The notes beneath the pieces are model-generated. The model ran no database searches, was not told where the DNA came from, and worked only from the letters and a program-made list of their open reading frames with translations. This document shows, piece by piece, positions 59,439 through 64,000 of a stretch of DNA of 64,000 nt. Every line of letters begins with the position of its first letter. The stretch's first letter is position 1. Both the position numbers and the translations under genes were made by a program. Source of the stretch: Cucumis sativus (Eukaryota > Streptophyta > Magnoliopsida > Cucurbitales > Cucurbitaceae); assembly GCF_000004075.3 (NCBI RefSeq), contig NC_026657.2, positions 992,001 through 1,056,000 on the forward strand, in the 5' to 3' direction.

Positions 59439-62400
59439 ATGGAAGACAAGATCGCAAAGGTATTGGGTAGCCAGAGAGTTTCACTTGCCTTAAAAAGGAA
59501 GCGATCAGCACAGTTTGGTGCATATTCACCAGAACCAGTCTGCATGGCACAGCGGCCTACCATGACTCCATTAAATAGGGTGGAAAAGAGACAGAAGCTA
59601 GGTGGATGTAGTGGAGTACTTCCAAACACTGAAACTCGTTTTAGACACTTGTACAGAGGTTATTCAAATTTTAGGAAAAGTGGGACACCGAAACACATTA
59701 TGTTATATGAAAATGATGAGTGGATTAAATTTCCCCGTGATCTTCTTGATTTGGTTGTGGATGATCTACAAGCAAAGAAAGCATCCCTGGAAATTAAGTT
59801 TAATGAACAGCACTGTGTGCTAGATTTTTTGCATATGTTTTTCTTGGACTTAAATACAGGGTTGCAACAACCTCTTGCATGGATTGATGCAGCAGGGCGC
59901 TGCTTCTTTCCTGAGATTTCTGGTGCAGATACAAGTGAATGCTGCCATTCTAATAATTTTGAAAATGAAGAACCACAGGTTGAAGAAGCTCATGAGTCTG
60001 ACATAATCAAGTTGCAGTTGGAAATTGAAATAAGTGGAATTGCGCAATCGAGTTTGAAGGTGTGTAGTGGGGAGTCGAATGATTGCATCAAGGGGTCCCA
60101 AACTGATGAAGAACTTGCTTATGACCGTGGTATTGAAGAAATTGAGGATAGTTGTGGTAGAATACCTATTGAAAAAGCGTATGACGTTGTACCTGAACAT
60201 AAAGAGTTGGATGAGAATCTCATCTCTGGGATTCAAGAACTTAAAGAGCTGGATGTGAACCTCATTTCTGGGATTAAATTTTCAAACGGAAGATTGGATA
60301 CTAGTACAGTGGAAAAAATATTTCGTGATAGAATGATGAGATCACTCGATAGTATAGAGATACTTAATATAAAACACTGCAATGACACTTTAATGCAATC
60401 TCAATTAGAGCTTTTCAATAAGCAAATAGAAATGACCAAACTGTACAGAGGGGATGCGAATGTTCGTTTTGCTTGGCTTGCTGTTTCTGAAACAGAATTA
60501 TCTAACTTGATGATGCATGGAATTGGGCATTCTGCTGTTTCTTCAATCAAATCTATGTATGGCACAGGTGTTCACCTCACAGCCATCAATTGCTCAAATG
60601 TCAGGTGGTTAGACTTTTTGATGTATACCGAATGAGAAAATTTTATTAATGTTTCAAAGTTGGGAATACAAGAAGACAAATACTCTGTTTATGATTGAAA
60701 GGGAAACTAATCTTAATCCTAATTAATAAAAGAAATTAGTCCTAATCCGAATAAATTGAGAATTTAAAACAATACCCTGGTTCCTACTACATCAAAGTGC
60801 TTGAAAACACATTTTAAGCATATAGAAAATAATTAGAAACAAGCTGAATTCTATACTTGTGTTGAATAGAAAACTAAAACTTCGCCACTTAATGGTCATT
60901 CTACTTGATTAGATGATTCCAACCTCTTAACATTTTGAATGGCTTGGAGGACCCCACGATTCAAGTGCTCAAATTTGCCTTTTCATGAGGAATGCAAAGT
61001 TTTGTAGCATGCTAGCTTTTGTGTTCGTGTCCTAATTTTTTTTTTTTTAATATAAAAGATGATATCGACACTATCCATGTTGTGTTTGTGTCTCGTGTCC
61101 ATTTCCATGCTTCATTGCCAACCATAAATTTTACCGAGAGCAGATGGCCGCCATGGTATACATGTTCTTTGTCATATTTGCCATTGGGTCTGCATAACCT
61201 GTACAACTCAGTAAAATTTCCTCCTTATTATACATCCACTTTCCCTATATTTTTTGCTTATTGTTCATCTGGTCATGACAATTTCATATAATGTTTCTAT
61301 GTTGACTGGTATTTCTCATGATTTTTTTGTCCTTTCAGAAGGTCTGATCTTATGTTTATTTACAGTGCAAGTCATTGTGATATTGATGATAACGGGGTGC
61401 AGCATCTGGTATTTTGCCGTGTAATATTGGGAAACATGGAACTTCTTCGCTCTGGAAGCAGACAATTCTATCCAAGTAGCAAGGATTTTGACAGTGGAGT
61501 GGACAACCTTACAAAACCAACATATTACGTTATATGGAGAATGAATATGAACACCCACATCTATCCCGAATCTGTTGTTACCTTTAAGGTTGCTCCCAAT
61601 CCCAAAGGTGATAATCTTCTTTGGGTGCACTGTTTGTTGGAAGAGTCCGTGACTTAAGTCTTGTTTTCCTCTATTAGTTGTACAAAGTCTTGCCACAAGT
61701 GCTAAATCATCATAGGTTGACCTAGTGGTAAAAATGGTTATATGGTCTCAATATTTAACTAAGAGGTCATGAGTTCAATCCATGGTGGCCACCTACCCAG
61801 GAATTAATTTCCTACGAGTTTCCTTGACACCCAAATGTTGTAGGGTCAGACGGGTTGTCCCGAGAGATTAGTCGAGGTGCGTGTAAACTGGCTCGAACAC
61901 ACACACACATATATATATATATATAAAAAGTCTGCCCCAAGTGCTAGGACAGCCATATTTTGCCTACAGATGTTACTGCACTGATGGTTGGAAATGAAAT
62001 TGTTGATTACAGTTTGTTATTTGAAGTAGTCGGAATCTAATGAATACTCATAATGTTATTCTGAGCACTTATTGATGTTGATCCATTTGTGCAGTTGAAA
62101 GCCGGACTAACGATGTTTTGGGGATCACTGCATCTCGTCAAGGGTCTCCCAACCAAATACAGTTGGAATCTTCTGTAGTTAATGCGGTAAGCCTTCACAT
62201 TTGTCAATTGGTTTATGTCTGTTGCAATGCAGGCATTCATTATAAAGGTTTGAAATATGGGCCATGGGACACGTTTATTGTTTGCCTGAAGATGGCATTT
62301 GGTGAATTGTGCCAAAAATATGAAACCTTTATTTATGTTTGATCTTTTCACACGTGGCTTAACTTGCAAATATTAAACTATCATGTAGGTTTGTGGCGAT

Positions 62401-62751
62401 GGTCAACCTTCAGATGTTTGTCGATCTAATGAAAGAGCAGTTAGTGTGGGTTCCAACTCTGTGAAAACACCCAAGTCTCCATGGATGTCTTTCTCCATGT
62501 TGTTTGCTGCCATCTCTAATAAGGTCCCTTCTAAAGATATGGAGCTTATCAATATGCAATACGAACAATTCAGGGTAATTTATGCCACATCATTTCGTTT
62601 CATGGTTCTTTTTCTCCATGTCTTTTCTTGTTATTTATATATGTATACTGTTTTCTAGGCTAAGAAGATGAATCGTGATGATTTTGTACGAATGCTGAGA
62701 CTGACAGTTGGAGATTCTTTGTTGTGGACTACAATATCAAGTCTTTGCAAG
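59439..62751 (+). CDS. RCD1: RCD1/SRO-type inactive poly(ADP-ribose) polymerase (3' end unresolved)
   Basis: Plant hub protein that binds transcription factors (for example DREB2A) in stress and ROS signalling; nuclear. Five exons are secure: 59439-60604, 61339-61607, 62095-62186, 62389-62574 and 62659-62751 (602 residues, all phases fit). Likely nuclear signals are LKRKRS (18-23) and VEKRQK (48-53). The WWE domain is about 88-158 ([34 protein letters not shown]). A pseudo-PARP domain is about 281-478 ([44 protein letters not shown]). The C-terminal RST domain is about 540-602 ([40 protein letters not shown]). RCD1 proteins lack the H-Y-E catalytic triad. A 14-residue repeat lies at about 255-282. 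The end is unclear: reading on to a stop at 62850, a short exon at 63435-63515, or one after 62961 all keep frame. Confidence 0.9.
60201..60284 (+). repeat. 42-bp in-frame tandem duplication inside RCD1
   Basis: Two units (60201-60242 and 60243-60284) encode [12 protein letters not shown]... and [12 protein letters not shown]..., a 14-residue repeat in the linker between WWE and PARP domains. Coding frame is preserved. Confidence 0.85.
61684..61704 (+). repeat. Upstream target-site duplication of the RCD1-intron SINE
   Basis: AAAGTCTTGCCACAAGTGCT and the following A. The counterpart AAAGTCTGCCCCAAGTGCTA is at 61927-61946, with one deletion and one or two substitutions. Confidence 0.7.
61705..61926 (+). 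mobile_element. tRNA-type SINE in RCD1 intron 2
   Basis: The 5' part has a polymerase III A-box-like 'tgacctagtggtaa' and a B-box-like 'gagttcaatcc' about 50 bp later, the arrangement of tRNA-derived SINEs. The body shares 'gccacctacc', 'gaattaatttcctacgagtt', 'tccttgacaccc' and 'attagtcgaggtgcg' with the copy at 47315-47530. The 3' end is a (AC)n(AT)n tail. It is bounded by an imperfect ~20-bp target duplication typical of LINE-mediated insertion. Confidence 0.8.
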
Positions 62752-64000
62752 GTCTTCTGCTTCCTCCATTCTTTTTCTTATAAAAACTTTCTTCTGATTT
62801 TCAATTCCCTAAATTCATTCTACTTTTTTGAAACTTCAACCTCAGTATAAATGAAAAGTCAGTGTACTGTTTCTCTTTTCGTACTAGAAAGGAAACATTT
62901 CAATGTTAACGGAAAAAAAAATCAAAGACAAAAACACCCAAGTAGCGCAGACAACGACTGACCAAACCAGAAAAGGAAGACCTCCCAAGAAATACTGAAG
63001 GTTAGATAGAACAAGAAGGAACAAGACGTCCTTGGGAGAAACAAATAACAAGAAAGCAAGGCTGTCTAACCAAAGAGAGAATCTAAATCGAATCCATCAA
63101 TATTCCTCTTTGACCTCTGTACTTAAAAATTCAACGTTTCTTTTTCATGTCTTGAAAAGGAAACCACAAGGCCTTAATGTTATGTAGAAACTAAAAATAA
63201 ACATTCAACTATAAGATGTAAACTAAATTTAACAGAGAAGATGAACTCAGTCCTATTCAATCAAAGAAACGTGAACTAGTTGCTGAGTTTTTCTTGTCCC
63301 CAATAATGGGGGGGTTGATATTCAACTTCCTGGTCGAAAAACTCTCTAATTGTTCAATTTGTCTCAGTGATAGTTGACTAGATTCTAGAGTCTCAAGCGT
63401 TCATCTTCTTGGAGAAAGAGAAAATCTTCTTCAGGCGTGGCCCATTCATGTTGATTCTACTGGTCCTTATTTGGGCCTATATGAAGTCCTTCGGTCAGTT
63501 GATTTCAATTGGTGAGGATCATGTATAACCTTGACTCTTTGTTGGAAACCACACACACACAAAAAGAAGAAAAAAAACAATTTATACTCCTAAACTTTTA
63601 GGGTTGTATCAATTATTACTTCAAACCAATAATTGTATCAACTCAAACACTAAATTTTACCAGTGAATTCAGTTTAGACCCTATGTTAGTGACTTAATAA
63701 CTGTTTTTGCTTGATTCTATTAAAATCAACTAAAAACCACCAAAGTAAAAAGCACGTTCACTCCTGTTCTAACTTTTTGATTGTTTAAAAAAATTTGGCT
63801 TCCCAAAATTCTAGTTAAGTAGCAAGAAAAATATTCACATTGGAAGATGAAAATCCACTTGCACAACTAAATTAAATGTGCGTTTAAAAATAATCACTAT
63901 ATTCATTTATGTTCAACATCTCTCGAATATTTTGTTGATTTCTGCATTTAAAAGTAGACCTTATACATGCCCTCGACTTATAAATTAACAGCTTTAAATG
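62752..64000. other. RCD1 3' region with candidate last exons
   Basis: Three frame-compatible ends exist. (1) Retention of the intron gives a stop at 62848-62850. (2) An acceptor at about 62960 would add TTTDQTRKGRPPKKY. (3) An acceptor at 63434 (atcttcttcag) would add AWPIHVDSTGPYLGLYEVLR... to a stop at 63513-63515. Arabidopsis RCD1 has about 20-25 residues after the RST core, which fits any of these. From 63540 the DNA is AT-rich with 'ttagaccctatgttagtgac'-type repeat phrases and no visible gene. Confidence 0.45.

Noticed and set aside
59602..60258. Alternative-frame ORFs inside RCD1 exon 1
   Set aside because: They are shadows of the strongly conserved main frame.
1..64000. CRISPR arrays, bacterial operons or phage genes
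   Set aside because: No regularly spaced identical repeats with unique spacers; gene structure with introns is eukaryotic throughout.

Overview
This is a plant nuclear window: genes have short exons with GT-AG introns, the intergenic DNA is very AT-rich with microsatellites, and the proteins are plant families. The repeat types (short 'gatagac' repeats, a 10-bp-duplication foldback element, a tRNA-like SINE) look to me like a cucurbit such as Cucumis. That placement is from memory of sequence style, not from a search.

Left arm (1-25.5 kb) is gene-rich. It holds VPS25 of ESCRT-II (+), an intronless J-domain/DUF3444 protein (-), an uncharacterised 580-residue protein (-, three exons), a bZIP16/bZIP68-type G-box factor (+, twelve coding exons, two upstream ORFs) and an ABHD17-like alpha/beta hydrolase (-, five exons) with a remarkable cysteine-rich tail.

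The middle (25.5-42.8 kb) has no gene I can support. It is AT-rich DNA with tandem repeats, short dispersed repeats, three unexplained GC-rich islands, a retrotransposon primer-binding-site remnant at 39805, and a young foldback element at 36767-38291. That element has two near-identical arms of about 550 bp and a 10-bp target-site duplication, which fits a Mutator-like element.

Right arm (42.8-64 kb) holds DAD1 of the oligosaccharyltransferase (-), a plant SMN homologue without a recognisable Tudor domain (-), a small secreted six-cysteine ECA1/prolamin-like gene (+) and an RCD1/SRO-type inactive PARP (+) whose last exon is uncertain. SMN introns contain a decayed LINE and a SINE copy; a second SINE copy with a 20-bp target duplication is in RCD1 intron 2.

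The genes do not form one pathway. They are ordinary housekeeping and stress-signalling genes (vesicle sorting, chaperone, transcription, depalmitoylation-type hydrolase, N-glycosylation, snRNP assembly, stress co-regulator). Exon models were built by hand from splice sites, frame continuity and remembered family sequences; each multi-exon sum was checked for divisibility by three. No undescribed multi-gene system was found. The most unusual items are the foldback element, the cysteine-rich hydrolase tail and the bZIP upstream ORFs.
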